Numbered from the stretch's first letter, positions 21,961 through 32,583 are shown. The stretch: 64,000 nucleotides of DNA from Cordylochernes scorpioides (GCA_030710605.1 CP092879.1:46458222-46522221), one strand, 5' to 3'. Numbers and translations are program-made. The notes: generated by a model not told the origin, from the sequence alone.

Positions 21961-22411
21961 AAAAATAAAATAATAATCTATCTTTTCCCATCAGTTGCTG
22001 AATCATTCTCGCTTTATCTAATATTCTTATCTAAACAACAGTTGTCTTTCTTTTATTTTCCCTGGCCTGGGGAATCTAACCTTTTTGAACAGCCTTGGTT
22101 GCGTGCAGCACCTTGATACTTTACATCGTGCATTGCGGCTTGTCTGCCTGCTACAAACCTGCTACGCCTGCTTCAACACCATTGAACCCGTCTCTGCCAC
22201 CCCCTGAACTCCGCGGATCACCACCCTGCTCCCCCCCCCCCCCCCCCCCGGTCCTCCTCTACATCCCGGCTCTCCTGGCCTCACCTGGCGATGATCCCTG
22301 GCCACCCATCCCCAGGCCCCTCCAACTATGCTTTGTATATATTCCGCTTTATGCGTCCATCGGGGCTCAAAAATCATTCATTTTGGTTAGCAGCCCCGTA
22401 AAATAAAGATA
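21961..22411. other. Unassigned segment ending in a LINE-like 3' end
   Basis: No gene. It contains a run of 19 C (22231-22249) and a C/T-rich stretch, and ends CCCCGTAAAATAAAGATA directly before copia sequence resumes. The end looks like a LINE 3' terminus, so the R1/I-type LINE may sit inside an older LINE, or this may be an extended 3' region. Confidence 0.4.
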
Positions 22412-24071
22412 TTTTCTCTTTTAGGAAATACACTGATCGGTATTTTGTAAAATCATCTTTGAAACACACAAAGTATCTCATCCCTCCTTTCGAAACCTCC
22501 TGCATAGGGCCACATACATCTACATGAATTAAGTTTCCAGGTTGAGTAGAAGCATATTGTTCTCTTGATCCAAAACTCAGTCTATGTTGTTTGCCATAAA
22601 TGCATGCCTCGCAAGGTTCATTGTCCATGACTGCATCTATTCCTTGTTCTTTAAGCCATTTTTGAACATGCCTTTTATTTTGATGTCCAAATCTTTCATG
22701 CCATAGTTGTAGCATATTGACATTTTGGGTTTTGGCTAAATTGACTTCTGCAGCATTTTCAGGTTTGATACTTGTTATTAACATACCATACAAGCCTCCT
22801 GGTAGTCTTTTCCCTTCTACAATAACTTCTCCAGTTGTTGTCTTAAAAAGTTTACAACCTTTTTTATCCATTTTCATTTCAAACCCTTTATCCAATGTGG
22901 ACTGTAATGACATCACATTACGACTGAAATTGGGAACATACCATACATCAGTTAGGTAGTGAGTTTGCCATTTACCTTTTACGCAAGTTTCAATTGTTAT
23001 AGTTCCACTTCCATAAGCTATCAATTTTTCATTACTTCCAACTTTAACAGTCTGTTGGGTAGGAAAATCCTTATAAGAAGTATAAAAACTTGCATTTCTT
23101 GTAATGTGGTTAGTAGCTCCTGAGTCACCAATCCAAATGTCTTCATCTTGTTCATTGAATCTTTCACTGATTAAACTTTCACTTAATTTTGAATTAAGTT
23201 TTAATTTAGTTTCATCCTTTTCTTTTTCCTTTAGTTTCTTCTGTTTTGCATACCTACAATCTTTGGCCAAGTGTCCTTTTCTATGACAAAAGTAACATTC
23301 TCTTGTTTCTCTTGTTTTCTGAAAATTTTCATTACTTTTGGTAGCTTTTCCTTTCATATTTTGCTTATTTTCATATGCATTTGCCATTAGTGCTGTCGAA
23401 CTTGATGCGCTGCATTCATCTCGCTGTTGAATTCTTATTTCGAGTAACCGAAGCCTTTGTGTGAGATTGTCTACAGAACGTTCTTCTTTAGACACTGATT
23501 CCCAAACACTTTTAAAATCAAAATATTCATCAGGCAAGGTGTTTATGATTCTGCACATCAGCATGGATTCTGGCAATTTCAAATTTTCTTGTTTAGTAAG
23601 TTCATTTTGCATATCATTCCATAAACTTTCTAGTTTTGAAATGTGCTTTGAAATATCATCTGTAGGATCCTTCTTAAAATTAAAGAATTGATTATAGAGC
23701 ATGTCTAATCTTTGACCAGAGCTTTGCTCATAGACACTTAACAATTTGTCCCACATATCTTTAGCACTTGAGCAGGGAATGATTAGTTGACTCACATCAG
23801 GCATCACACTTGTTGTAAATAACAATTGGGATATTGCATCTTCACTTTCCCATTTTACATATGCCTCTTTTTCTTCATTTGTTTCTTGTTTTATTGGCTT
23901 TCTATATGTTCCATCAACAACGCCTATTACTTTGTTTATTGTTAAAAGCAATTTTATATTTTTCTTATATTCTGGCCAGTTTATTAATCCTTCCAATTTA
24001 GGAATATTCATACCCATTTTAATATTATCCATTCCAGCCATTACTAATATAAATTTTAACGTAATAAACAA
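22374..24071 (-). pseudogene. Copia Gag, protease and first part of integrase
   Basis: A frame of 565 codons; the likely start is MAGMDNIKM at residue 11. It has the copia-type Gag (UBN2-like region with FFNFKKDPTDDISKHISKL), a CCHC knuckle CYFCHRKGHLAKDC (about residues 256-270), the protease motif IWIGDSGATNHIT (about residue 314), the integrase HHCC zinc-binding region (HERFGHQNKRH, CEACIYGKQHRLSF) and the first integrase Asp region (LIHVDVCGPMQEV, FVCFKDDFTKYRSVYFLKEK). Copia homology stops after FLKEK at about 22418; the last 13 codons are insertion sequence. Confidence 0.93.
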
Positions 24072-24123
24072 AATAGAATTCTTTTTAGGCTTACCGTTGC
24101 TTCGTTTTATTTATATTTCGCAG

Positions 24124-24148
24124 TGAATGCGTGGTTGGGTCCATAACC
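24124..24148 (-). promoter_or_regulatory. Copia primer-binding site
   Basis: On the minus strand GGTTATGGACCCAACCACG directly follows the 5' LTR. It resembles the Drosophila copia primer-binding site, which pairs with an internal part of initiator tRNA-Met rather than the 3' end. Confidence 0.7.
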
Positions 24149-24345
24149 TGTTGTGTTTTAACTTTAAAAGCACACAAAAAATATAATAACTTGAATTTGT
24201 TTATTCAAGTATCAAAAAACAAAGCTTTACATATAGAACAAATAATAATTAAGAAGAAGAAAGAAACATTTTAGGAAAAGGCAAAAACAAACAAAAGTAC
24301 TGGTCAAAAAGAAACATTTAAAATCACAGATTAATATCTTCAACA
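24149..24345 (-). repeat. Copia 5' LTR
   Basis: 197 bp, TGTTGTG...CTTCAACA on the plus strand, followed by the target duplication ATAAA at 24346-24350. One difference from the 3' LTR by eye. Confidence 0.95.
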
Positions 24346-24944
24346 ATAAATAAGAAAGTACGAATGGCCCAGGGTAACCGTGGGGTCAGCGGAGGAAGAA
24401 ACAGGCGGGGAAGAACAGGCGGTCTGGGACATCGGCAGTACGAGAAGAAGCGGCAAGTTGTCTCCGGGAGTGTCGCAGTGTGGATGATCCTGGAAGAGGG
24501 TGCTAGAGAAGTTAACCCGACCTGGACGGAAGCCGGCTGTTGGTGAGGAAGATCCTTCTGGTGGAGGACATTGGAGCCAAGTGTATTGTAATCCACAAGA
24601 TATCCGAGAGATAGGGATCCCAGGGTGAAGTTGTGGAAATATGAATGGACTCCACCAGCTACGGGAGGATGGCCCACGTGTGTGTGGGGGAGGACAGGCG
24701 CCACGACGGCATTCCAATGTGGGAGGAGAAGGACAGTTTTAGACAGATCTGCGGTGACAGGAGACGTGGCAAGTTGGCTACGGGAAGTGGGCTCCGGGCG
24801 TGTGGCCGGCCGTATGGACTGACCGGGAAGACGGTGACGAGGAGGATCCCTCTGGTGGCGGTCAATGGAGGCAAGTTTATCTACTGTATATAGTTAGTAA
24901 TCTCATTTTTAAAGCTCTTATAATAAATATACCGTACTAAGCTG
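24346..24944. other. GC-richer segment of unknown nature
   Basis: Open frames occur on both strands (longest about 126 codons, minus) but none has recognisable motifs, and the overlapping frames are equally poor. Together with 10620-10681 it is the pre-insertion target of copia. It contains loosely repeated GGCCCAGGGT/CGGCAAGTTG/GGAGGACA-like text at about 24.36-24.55 and 24.66-24.86 kb. Confidence 0.4.
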
Positions 24945-25146
24945 TATCCACAACGAACCCACATTGTTTTCTTAGAAACCTTGTACGCAAACATCGATGG
25001 CTAAGAAGCGTCGTAACAGTATCCTTAATTCCACTAGCAGCTGCTGGTAAAAAAGTGGGTCGTGCTAAGTTGTATCTACATAGAACCCCAACCTTGTTTT
25101 TTAGAAGCCTTGTACGTAAACAACGACAGCTGAAAAAGGTCGTAAC
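24945..25146. repeat. Diverged direct duplication, about 75 bp units
   Basis: 24945-25017 and 25070-25146 share AAGCTGTATCCACA/AAGTTGTATCTACA, TTAGAARCCTTGTACG and GTCGTAAC with about 20 percent difference. Confidence 0.65.
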
Positions 25147-26150
25147 TATATATATTCCGTTCTCTTCAATTAACTATAGATTGAAACCACTGATGTCGAT
25201 GGCTTGGAGCCAGTGGCATGAACGCAACTGGAAGACTGGCTCGGGGCTGTCCCTCGAGCAACCGATTCCTTACAGATCCTTGTTTCACTCTGGGGCCAAC
25301 AGAATTTATCCTAAATATAGAGTACGATGTGTGATATAATATAAATGCTTTAAATAGATTTGACCCTTGACCAATGTTATTATTGTTTTTATAAATATGT
25401 AAAATAAGTCTAGATGATTTTTAATATTAGGTATGTTGTACTCTGTTAATTAAATAAATAAGTCTTTTATAGAGATATATCTTTCTTCAGTAAAAATAAT
25501 AAACAAAACATATTACAGGATGCATCACAGCAACGCGGCGAATATGAAGGTCTTCTCTTTCAGTAGTGGTCCATGTTGGGACAGACCCCGATTTATATTT
25601 TCAGGACAGTATCTTACCATAACCAATGATATCATGCAGAGTGGATATATATCTCTCTAACAAATCTTTCTGAAATATAACGAAAAGAAATTTCACCATT
25701 TCATAGCCTTATTACACGGCCTCGTTCAAACTTTGTTTCCATAAAGATATCTCTGTGACCGTTAGTATAATTATTTTAAAATTTGAAGATAAAATGGTAA
25801 CATACTAGTTTGCAAGTGTTGAGAATTGAGTGGAATGACCTTAGTTGTAGGAAATAAGCTAACGCAGACGTCAGGGGACGAGACAAAGTGTTTTATCTAA
25901 TTGCTATAATTATTCGCCGTAAAGCATTGAGGTGAGAAATGTGTTGGAAGATAATGATGGCATAGAGTTCCAAATTGATTGCCACTGCTGATTTGACTGA
26001 TCATGTGTGACCGGCATGGAATCCCATCCTTCAAATTGATATACGGAACCTGTATAACACAATGCTTGCACGCTTGGATGCTTGCATTACTAATCGTGAT
26101 TATATCACAGCTTATTGTACCACCGTTTTACACTTGAAATGAATTTTATC
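25147..26150. other. Intergenic
   Basis: No gene or recognised element. Only short random frames occur. Confidence 0.5.
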
Positions 26151-26760
26151 GCGTCCTATTTTATCTGTGACCTTGATACTATATAACAGATTGCCTCTGT
26201 CTCTCTTTTAAAAAATACACGGAGGCATCAAGACTTTCCACTTCCTTAAGTTTGTCCATGAGTGTATACATAAAAAATTCAATACTACGGACGGAACTCA
26301 AAAAGGTACTGTACTTAGCGAGGCCAAACGGAGTCCAAAACGGGAGGGCTCGGACAGCAACCTGGCCATGAACTCTCGTAGAAGTCTGTGGGTTGATTGG
26401 TCGACCCCATGGATCCAGACCATAAAGGCGGGCGCGAGGGGCCAAACAATGGCCGCTCGGTGCATGGAGAATGCATCATTCCTTTGGCAAGGTGGCTAGA
26501 GAAAATGGAACGGCTTATGGACCGAAAGGTCTGGGTGGCCATTACTCCTAGGATGTACTTAGCCAGGCGAACAGACTTCGGTCTTGGTAGCCCACTATCC
26601 AATGGTTCCAGGCGTTCAAGCAATACTAGTTTAGGTAGTCATTCCATCCAACGATGTTCTTATTAGCTCCGGCTTAGGGACCGAAAGGTCTGGGAAGCAA
26701 TCTGCTTCTAGGATATACTTATTAGCCCCGCAGTCCCTGCTGGGCGTATTATGTCTCCTT
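26151..26760 (+). mobile_element. R1-type LINE 3' fragment(s)
   Basis: The block GACCGAAAGGTCTGGG with CCATTACTCCTAGGATGTAC (26519 onward) recurs at about 26670-26725 and at 60707-60755, where it lies just downstream of an R1-type LINE coding region. I therefore read this as the 3' region of the same LINE family, in two partial copies. No coding frame survives. Confidence 0.5.
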
Positions 26761-26856
26761 TTATGAACAAGCTTGTTGCGGCTAAAGGCCATCGATATAC
26801 AAAACCATTCTAACTCGTTGATGAAGAGGGCGGGCTTTTCTACTGTCTGGTTAGTG

Positions 26857-27010
26857 ATCAAGTACATAGGACATGTACAAGAGAGTGTGTGGCCTTGCAT
26901 GCAGATTCTCAAAAGACGGCAAGAAAACTTGTCAGCTTCAACACTGAGTTATGGGGAAGTGGAGGGAGGGAGGGGGTTCCCTGCCCCGGTTCATTCCCCT
27001 GGTATGGTAC
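26857..27010 (+). repeat. Dispersed repeat also present at 28733-28880
   Basis: Shared text includes GCAGATTCTCAAAAG / GCAGATTCCCAAAGG, AAGAAAACTTGTC, CTTCAACACTGAGTTA and GGTTCCCTGCCCC. In the second copy this sequence sits inside a fold-back element, upstream of its hammerhead-like block. Confidence 0.75.
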
Positions 27011-27060
27011 AAGACGATGAATATAAATTCGCCCTCCTACCTACCAGGGAGCTGTAAGGT

Positions 27061-27819
27061 TCGCTAAGCTAGAAAGACATTTTTTTTGACAATTTAAACA
27101 ATTTTATTGATTATTCTAATCAATTTTTACAAAGGTTGGAAAAAATATATAATAAAATAGTAAATAAAGGGTAGATAAAATGTAAGGTAATATATATAGT
27201 TGTGTATGTGTACACATTTCTTCAGCAAGGAAGGTTTCCCCACCTTGAGAGAGTCCTCCTCCAGACAAGGTCTTCTTGAACACTCCTCAGTGTTCCTCAA
27301 TGAACACTCCTCTAGCTAAGCTCGAAATAAGGCTACCAACTTATAGACCTTCTAGGTCTGGATGATCAATCGATCTTAAGATTTTTTTTATTAGCCACAG
27401 GGAACCATAATAATGCCACGTGGAAAATTAGGAAAGACAAACTTCGGGATGACACTCTTCTCTCTTTTAAGGTAACCCGAATTCCTGGAGTGATGATGAC
27501 ACAGCAATTTATTCAAGGCAAGAACAAACTATGAATGATAAAAAAAAATAAACAATAAGGGAAGTTTACATACCCTGATACTCTGTTAATAAAATAATAA
27601 ATACTTTTCTACAATATCATAAAGATAAATTTATCATAAAAAGGAAGACTAATATTTGTGCAGAAAAGCTCGAAGCATGTATATTTATAAATATTCCCAG
27701 TTTGTTATTTACTGTAATCACATAGCCTCAATAGAGAATTAGCATTAACCAATAATTCATTTTTTAAAACTGTACTATGTAAATCAGTTTTTGCATATCT
27801 GTCTTATATTTCCTGCTTC
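27061..27819. other. Intergenic with a GACACGGCA-family repeat
   Basis: No gene. 27415-27560 carries GGAAAATTAGGAAAGACAAA and CAATTTATTCAAGGCAAGAA, shared with 775-1010 (reverse) and 39925-40060. Confidence 0.5.
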
Positions 27820-27930
27820 GGGAAAACTTCAGTAGTGTAGGTATACCTGTCGAAGGGCTGTTGAGTCCGAAAACTTGTATTGCCGTTATATATAAATAAA
27901 CTTTTCCCTCAGCGAATTGTCTTTTATTAA
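27820..27930 (+). mobile_element. Penelope-type terminal repeat fragment
   Basis: TCGAAGGGCTGTTGAGTCCG then AAAACTTG (27842 onward) looks like a decayed minimal hammerhead (CTGTTGA for CTGATGA; GAAAA), followed by AATAAACTTTTCCC. It parallels the better copies at 33.0 and 34.1 kb. Confidence 0.45.
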
Positions 27931-28069
27931 TATTTATAAATATATTTATATGTGTTTCTACTATCGTCAGAAGCTTATATCCATAGTTCTATCTCTCTCT
28001 TAAACACTTTTACCAAGGATTCCTACAAAGTACTGGATATTTAAAAGCAAAATAACCCAAATCAATATT

Positions 28070-28160
28070 TATATCTGTATGGTAGATTAAACCGCTGGTA
28101 GGGTCCATAGTTTATTAGCCTGGATATCAATATTTTTAAACATTGCAGTAAAAAAAGTAG
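28070..28160 (+). mobile_element. Fold-back element, internally deleted decayed copy
   Basis: GTATGGTAGATTAAACCGCTGG joins the cleavage-strand region directly to the CCGCTGG region, skipping the GGCGAAA box; GAGCC is then replaced by TTAGCCTGG. A 3' CATTGCAGTAA tail follows. Core lost. Confidence 0.5.
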
Positions 28161-28661
28161 AAATTTGTTTTGGCTGAAAAAAAATAAAAAAATCTGAAGA
28201 TTGGAAGTTGATTCAGAGAAAAACATAGTCACATCAAACCAGTTTAACCAGTTTTTAAACTAGTTTAGAATCAATAAAATTGTTTAAATTGTCAAATTGT
28301 AAACCAATAGTTTATTTAAACTCCTGACTTTGAAGAGAATGACAGGAATTCACTAGGAAAGAAATTATTTGGTTGATGTAGCTGTGCTTTTCTCTAAAAG
28401 AAAAATAATTCCTCAAAAGCCTTTATATTTCGAAATATAAAAGAAAGGCGTCAATACCTTGATAAGGAGAAATGTAGAAATCATCAAGGGCGGCTTCTAA
28501 ATACGAGGCGGCCATGTTGAGTCAACAGGAAAAATATGGCATTTGACAGATGGGACACTTGACCTCAAAGAAACCTCAATACGCGCGAGAAGAAGGACAG
28601 AAGGATCAACTAAGTAATAAAACATTTTGTTCATACCAACATACCATAAAGATAAATATAT

Positions 28662-29017
28662 ATAGCGCGCCATCTGTTATGAAAATTAGAAACTATTTTA
28701 GACGCGTAAGATTCTACCGTCTGATTAAGGATCAAGGACATAGGACACGAGTGTGTGGCCTTGTGTGCAGATTCCCAAAGGCGGCAAGAAAACTTGTCTG
28801 CTTCAACACTGAGTTAGGGGAAAGGGGGAGGGGCGGAGGTTCCCTGCCCCAGTTCATCCCCCTGATATGGTCCAAGATGATTAAACTGGCGAAACCGCTG
28901 GGAGGGTTCACCACTGATGAGCCAGGCCCTCCCATTAATTTTTCCATTGCAGTAAGGGCAGTAGAAATTTTTTAATTTCAAAAGAATCTTACGCGTCTAA
29001 AATAGTTTCTAATTTTC
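28662..29017 (+). mobile_element. Fold-back element copy with 10 bp target duplication
   Basis: ATAAATATAT flanks both sides (28652-28661 and 29018-29027). The 5' end reads ATAGCGCGCCATCTGTT. The arms at about 28679-28714 and 28982-29018 match exactly, including bases (TATG..TTAG) that differ from the other copies. The interior includes the dispersed repeat 28733-28880, then CTGGC-GAAA-CCGCT, GGGAGGG, ACCA-CTGATGA-GCCAG and CCCTCCC (28886-28933). The AGCGGT strand is replaced by TATGGTC, so this core lacks a complete stem III. Confidence 0.75.
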
Positions 29018-29039
29018 ATAAATATATCTGTAAATAGTT

Positions 29040-29490
29040 TATTTCATTCAAAAAAGGAAAGCATGCTTTAACGCGGTCGCGTTTCATCAGTCCACTAGCT
29101 CCGCAAAGAGGTGTAACATACAATGTAGATTCACATGAATAAATTTAAAACAAAATAAAAAAATGAATACAAATTTCAACTGTAGAAGGTTAGGAGACAA
29201 TTTAAATGAATTATCTGCATTGAATATGCTGGAACTGTTGGGGTAGATCAATTCTTCTGTTTATGCTGTTATTCTCTTTGGAGATTAAAGATTGTAGAAT
29301 GAGTCTATTGTATATGGAGAATATGTTATGGAAATGACATCTTGTAGGTTGAATTGATCTGTAGAATTTTCGTGCTGGAATATTAAGGATTTGTTATCTT
29401 GGTTTCTGATATTACGGCTATGTTCTTTAATTCTTATGTCTATTGATCTGCTGGTCTCTCCTATGTAAGAGACGGTGGTGTGTCGCTTTA
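29040..29490 (-). mobile_element. Penelope-like element fragment: GIY-YIG end plus terminal repeat
   Basis: On the minus strand, the text from about 29490 down encodes VSYIGET-like and RSIDIRIKEHSRNIRNQD-like residues of the GIY-YIG endonuclease that ends Penelope proteins. Downstream lies a terminal repeat with a hammerhead core at 29067-29090. The reverse transcriptase is missing. The second fragment at 32540-33075 has the same endonuclease segment on the plus strand. Confidence 0.65.
29060..29090 (-). ncRNA. Minimal hammerhead core, one core change
   Basis: On the minus strand: CTGATGA, stem II AACGCG-AC-CGCGTT, then TAAA in place of GAAA, followed by palindromic GCATGC. Long, perfect stem II; the altered G12 should reduce or abolish cleavage. 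Confidence 0.55.
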
Positions 29491-29725
29491 TTAGTCCAGC
29501 GATGGCCCAGAAAGTATTTCGAAGTTAGTGTTTATTGGTATTACTTAATAGCCACATTTTTAGAGGAAGACAAGAAGACAACACCCTAGAATGTCTATTA
29601 GGTTCTCATTGACTTCCGCCGATCTGCCGCGCCACGCAGCGGTGGTCATCTCCAGGCTGGAAGGAAGTCTCTCGGCCCCCCACAAGACATTGTCGGCAGG
29701 AGATGGAGTATATGACGTTCTGCTT
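29491..29725 (-). repeat. Dispersed repeat, inverted relative to 49711-49985
   Basis: The reverse complement contains TGGCGCGGCAGATCGGCGGA, AGACATTCTAGGGTGTTGTC and TTTCTGGGCCATCGCTGGAC, all nearly matched at 49.8-49.97 kb. Frames through it are short. Origin unknown; possibly a retroelement 3' region. Confidence 0.7.
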
Positions 29726-30185
29726 GTTTATCGACTCTGTATTATTGGATTTGGGATTTATGATGATCTGTGTGTGAATTATATAAAAAAATCCATAACC
29801 AAATCCAATAATAAATCTAAAATGCTCATATGAGCTGTCAGATATGCCAATTTTATTTTTAATATCACCACATGACCTTTTTATATTTGTTTCTTAAAAT
29901 TTTCACATACACATAGATATAAAGAATATAAATACAAATCTATATCTGCCTGAAGGTATTTGAAACAGAATATTGAAGTATAATATATAAATTACTATTT
30001 ATTTTGAATTTTGACCGTTTTATTTTTGCTTGTAATCCTAAGGATATTTGAGATAAGAATCTGGTTATTTGAATTTCTCTTCTTTCTTTGAGATCTTAAA
30101 CAATCCATTAAAGTCTCCATTCTCAACAGTTTACGAGATGTGAAATCCTGCACATAGACATCGTATATTTAAAGAGTTTGTATAT
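29726..30185. other. Intergenic
   Basis: No gene. AT-rich sequence leading into the truncated Penelope reverse transcriptase. Confidence 0.5.
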
Positions 30186-31378
30186 ATAGAATCTCTCTAC
30201 ACCTCAATCCCGCACGATGAAGCACTCCTGGCCCTCCAATCATTTCTTGAAATCCACCCAGAAATAGTTCTGCCCCTCTCTAAAGAAGCATTAATAGATT
30301 TAATCAAACTTTGTTTAGACAATAGTTATTTCAGTTTCAAAGACAGATTCTTCCGGCAAATTAAAGGCCTACCAATGGGCAACCCGATTTCATCTGCATT
30401 AGCCAACATATTTATGAACGAAATAGATGAACAAATAATTAATTCAAACCAATTTAAAATAATATTATGGCTACGATATATTGATGACATTTTTTGTCTA
30501 ACAGAAATAGACATTGACAGCTTCATACGCTTTCTCAATAGTCTCAAACCTTTTTTAAAGTTCACATATGAAAAAGAAAGCAATAATTCCCTAGCCTTTT
30601 TGGACATCCAGCTTAAAAGGAATCAATATAACATCGAAACATGCATTTACAGGAAACCCACTCACACCGGAAACTATTTAAATTTCAGTTCCTTTGGTCC
30701 CATACATAACAAAATAGCCGTAGTGAAATCTTTTTCTAAAAGAATAGAAACACACCACTCAAATAGAAATAATGCAACAGAAGAAAGAAATAGAATTTTC
30801 AAAGAATTAATAAATAATAATTATCCAAAAAAAAATATTGAAAAACATTTTTATAAACAGAGAGATATACCTTCAAATAATAGTCGTGATCAGTCTCAAA
30901 AAAGATATTGCTCTATTCCATATAGCTACGGTTCGGAGAGAATTGTCCGAATTTTAAAGAGATATAATATAATTACAACATATCAATCTGCACAAAATCT
31001 ACGACAAATCTTACGCCACTCAGATACAAAAAAAATATTTCAAACCAAGAAAATACAACCAATGTAATTTACAAAATTCCCTGCCAGACATGTCAAGCTA
31101 CATACATTGGAGAAACAGGAAAATCATTTAAAGATCGTATCAATCAACATAAAGCAGCTTTAAAAAACTACAAGCCATTATCCCTACTAGTAGACCACTC
31201 CCTAAACAATAGCCATATACCAGATTTCAAACAGACCACAATTATATACAAAAATATAACAGAAAAGCATAGTAGACTGTTTTTAGAAAGTTGGGCTTCT
31301 GCCGAAGATAAACAGAGTATAAACAGAAAATTTGATTTTCCAGAAATTTATAAAGAATTCATAATTATTTATAAATAA
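30186..31378 (+). pseudogene. Penelope-like reverse transcriptase and GIY-YIG endonuclease
   Basis: The open frame enters at about 30186 with SLYTSIPHDEALLAL, a typical Penelope RT motif, then RQIKGLPMGNPISSALANIF, the catalytic YIDD at 30477-30488, and FLDIQLKRNQYNIETCIYRKPTHTG. The frame stops at 31067; after a one-base shift the GIY-YIG domain follows (VIYKIPCQTCQATYIGETGK, FKDRINQHK, ending FPEIYKEFIIIYK near 31378). The N-terminal half of the RT is missing. In Penelope-like elements the RT copies the RNA and the GIY-YIG nuclease nicks the target. Confidence 0.88.
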
Positions 31379-31559
31379 CTATGTATATACTTTTAATTTA
31401 CTCATTTATTTTGCTTTCAAAAATTTTTAAATTTAGAATTAACATGTAAAGACACAATTTTTTACAATTACACTGTTGTATATAAATCTCTATATCTTTC
31501 ATAGATAAAATAATAATATATAATATTAAATATAATTATTTGCTGTATATAAACTGAAT

Positions 31560-31770
31560 ACAATAGTTAAATCAAAGATACAATTCTTTCATTGGCCTTG
31601 TAGAACGAGAGTGGTGTACGCGTGCGCGCATGTTCTAGTGAAAAACACAAACATCCTCGATAAAGAGAGGCGAGTTGCCCCTCGAAATATTGGAACAATA
31701 AAATAATTAGAAATCCAATATATGCATCTTTTAAAAAATATATATATATATTTCCCATTTCCTTGGATTT
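31560..31770 (+). mobile_element. Penelope 3' terminal repeat (probable)
   Basis: It lies just downstream of the GIY-YIG domain. GAGGCGAGTTGCCCCTC then GAAATATTGG (about 31667-31695) has the stem II-GAAA-palindrome layout of the other terminal repeats but lacks CTGATGA. It is followed by AATAAAATAATT and an AT run. Confidence 0.4.
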
Positions 31771-32539
31771 ACCCAGATTAATATATTAGCTTAATTGTCT
31801 TAATTAAGAGTTTTCTTGTATATGAATTTCATATTACCTTTATGTGATTATCAAAAAAAAAAAAATTGCTTATTATATACTGGTATTTTTAATGTTATTC
31901 CTGCATGTAACCTACATTTCTACTCGGAGAATCTGTATAAGACTGAAAGGTTTTAATAAAGCTTTTTGTTGTTGTTGTTGTTGTTGTTGTTGTTATATTC
32001 AAACAGGTGATTGTACACAATGTTGGATTTGTGTAAGAGGATAAGAAATGCCATGGAATCCGCTACAGAATAATATAATAACAGCGTCTGTCATCTCATA
32101 CTGCAGTCAGGCGTGACTACACTCGAAAATTAAGTCCAGCCCACCCAAGCCGTAATCAGCGAACCATAAACGCAAGAAATATTAATTCATACGTTAAATA
32201 TAGCTTCAAATAATTATAATTAAATATAAATAAAGATAAACATATATTTGAAGCGTTTCTTTTATTCAAAAAATGGGAGACAAGCTTTCACCTGGTCTCG
32301 TTTTGTTGGGAAAAAATTATATATTTGTAGAAGAGAAAGATCCTTATTACACCTAAATGTATAAAACTATAAAAGAAGGACAAAGAGATCAAATTATATG
32401 TACATCAGCAGCTCACGCCGGCCTGTCCTATTCAATAACCACTAGCCTCCTAAAAAATCCAACAAGGCCGCGCTATATAGCAGATATGTCAATTAACATA
32501 GACAATACTAAAGTGCTATGCAAATAACAAGAGTATTCT
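31771..32539. other. Intergenic with LINE 3' end and (GTT)n
   Basis: Around 31930-31995 the text GAATCTGTATAAGACTG then AATAAAGCTTTTTGTTG runs into a (GTT)n microsatellite (31967-31996), resembling the 3' end of the LINE at 36.76 kb. No coding frame survives. Confidence 0.5.
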
Positions 32540-32565
32540 ATCGTATAAATATCTGGAATTGTCAC

Positions 32566-32583
32566 TTTCAACATGTTCATCAG
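32566..32583 (-). ncRNA. Minimal hammerhead core
   Basis: On the minus strand CTGATGA, ACATGTT (short self-complementary stem II), GAAA, then GTG. Stem II differs completely from the 33.0 and 29.07 kb copies yet remains self-pairing. Confidence 0.5.

Larger units (their letters stand above)
13181..22411. other. Nested insertion inside the copia integrase
   Basis: Copia reads ...FLKEK to the right of 22411 and SQVIEKLEQF... to the left of 13181. The sequence TTTTCTCTTTTA at 22412-22423 is nearly repeated at 13175-13185 (one base shorter), like a 11-12 bp duplication from LINE-type insertion. The left edge of the block is a BEL LTR, the right edge a LINE-like 3' end. The simplest order is a LINE insertion into copia followed by a BEL insertion at its upstream junction and loss of the BEL 5' LTR. 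Confidence 0.6.
10682..24345 (-). mobile_element. Copia-type LTR retrotransposon, interrupted by nested insertions
   Basis: Two 197 bp LTRs (TGTTG...CAACA) flank it, with ATAAA directly outside each (10677-10681 and 24346-24350). The 5' LTR is at the right. Gag-protease-integrase is at 22374-24071 and integrase-RT-RNase H at 10897-13180. The single coding frame was opened within the integrase core by a block of about 9.2 kb (13181-22411). The LTRs differ at only one position by eye (C versus T in AATAATAAT[C/T]AAG), so the insertion is young, and the elements inside it are younger still. Confidence 0.93.

Noticed and set aside
22231..22249. C19 run as an assembly gap or linker
   Set aside because: Flanks are continuous and unremarkable; homopolymer length may be inaccurate but nothing shows a join.
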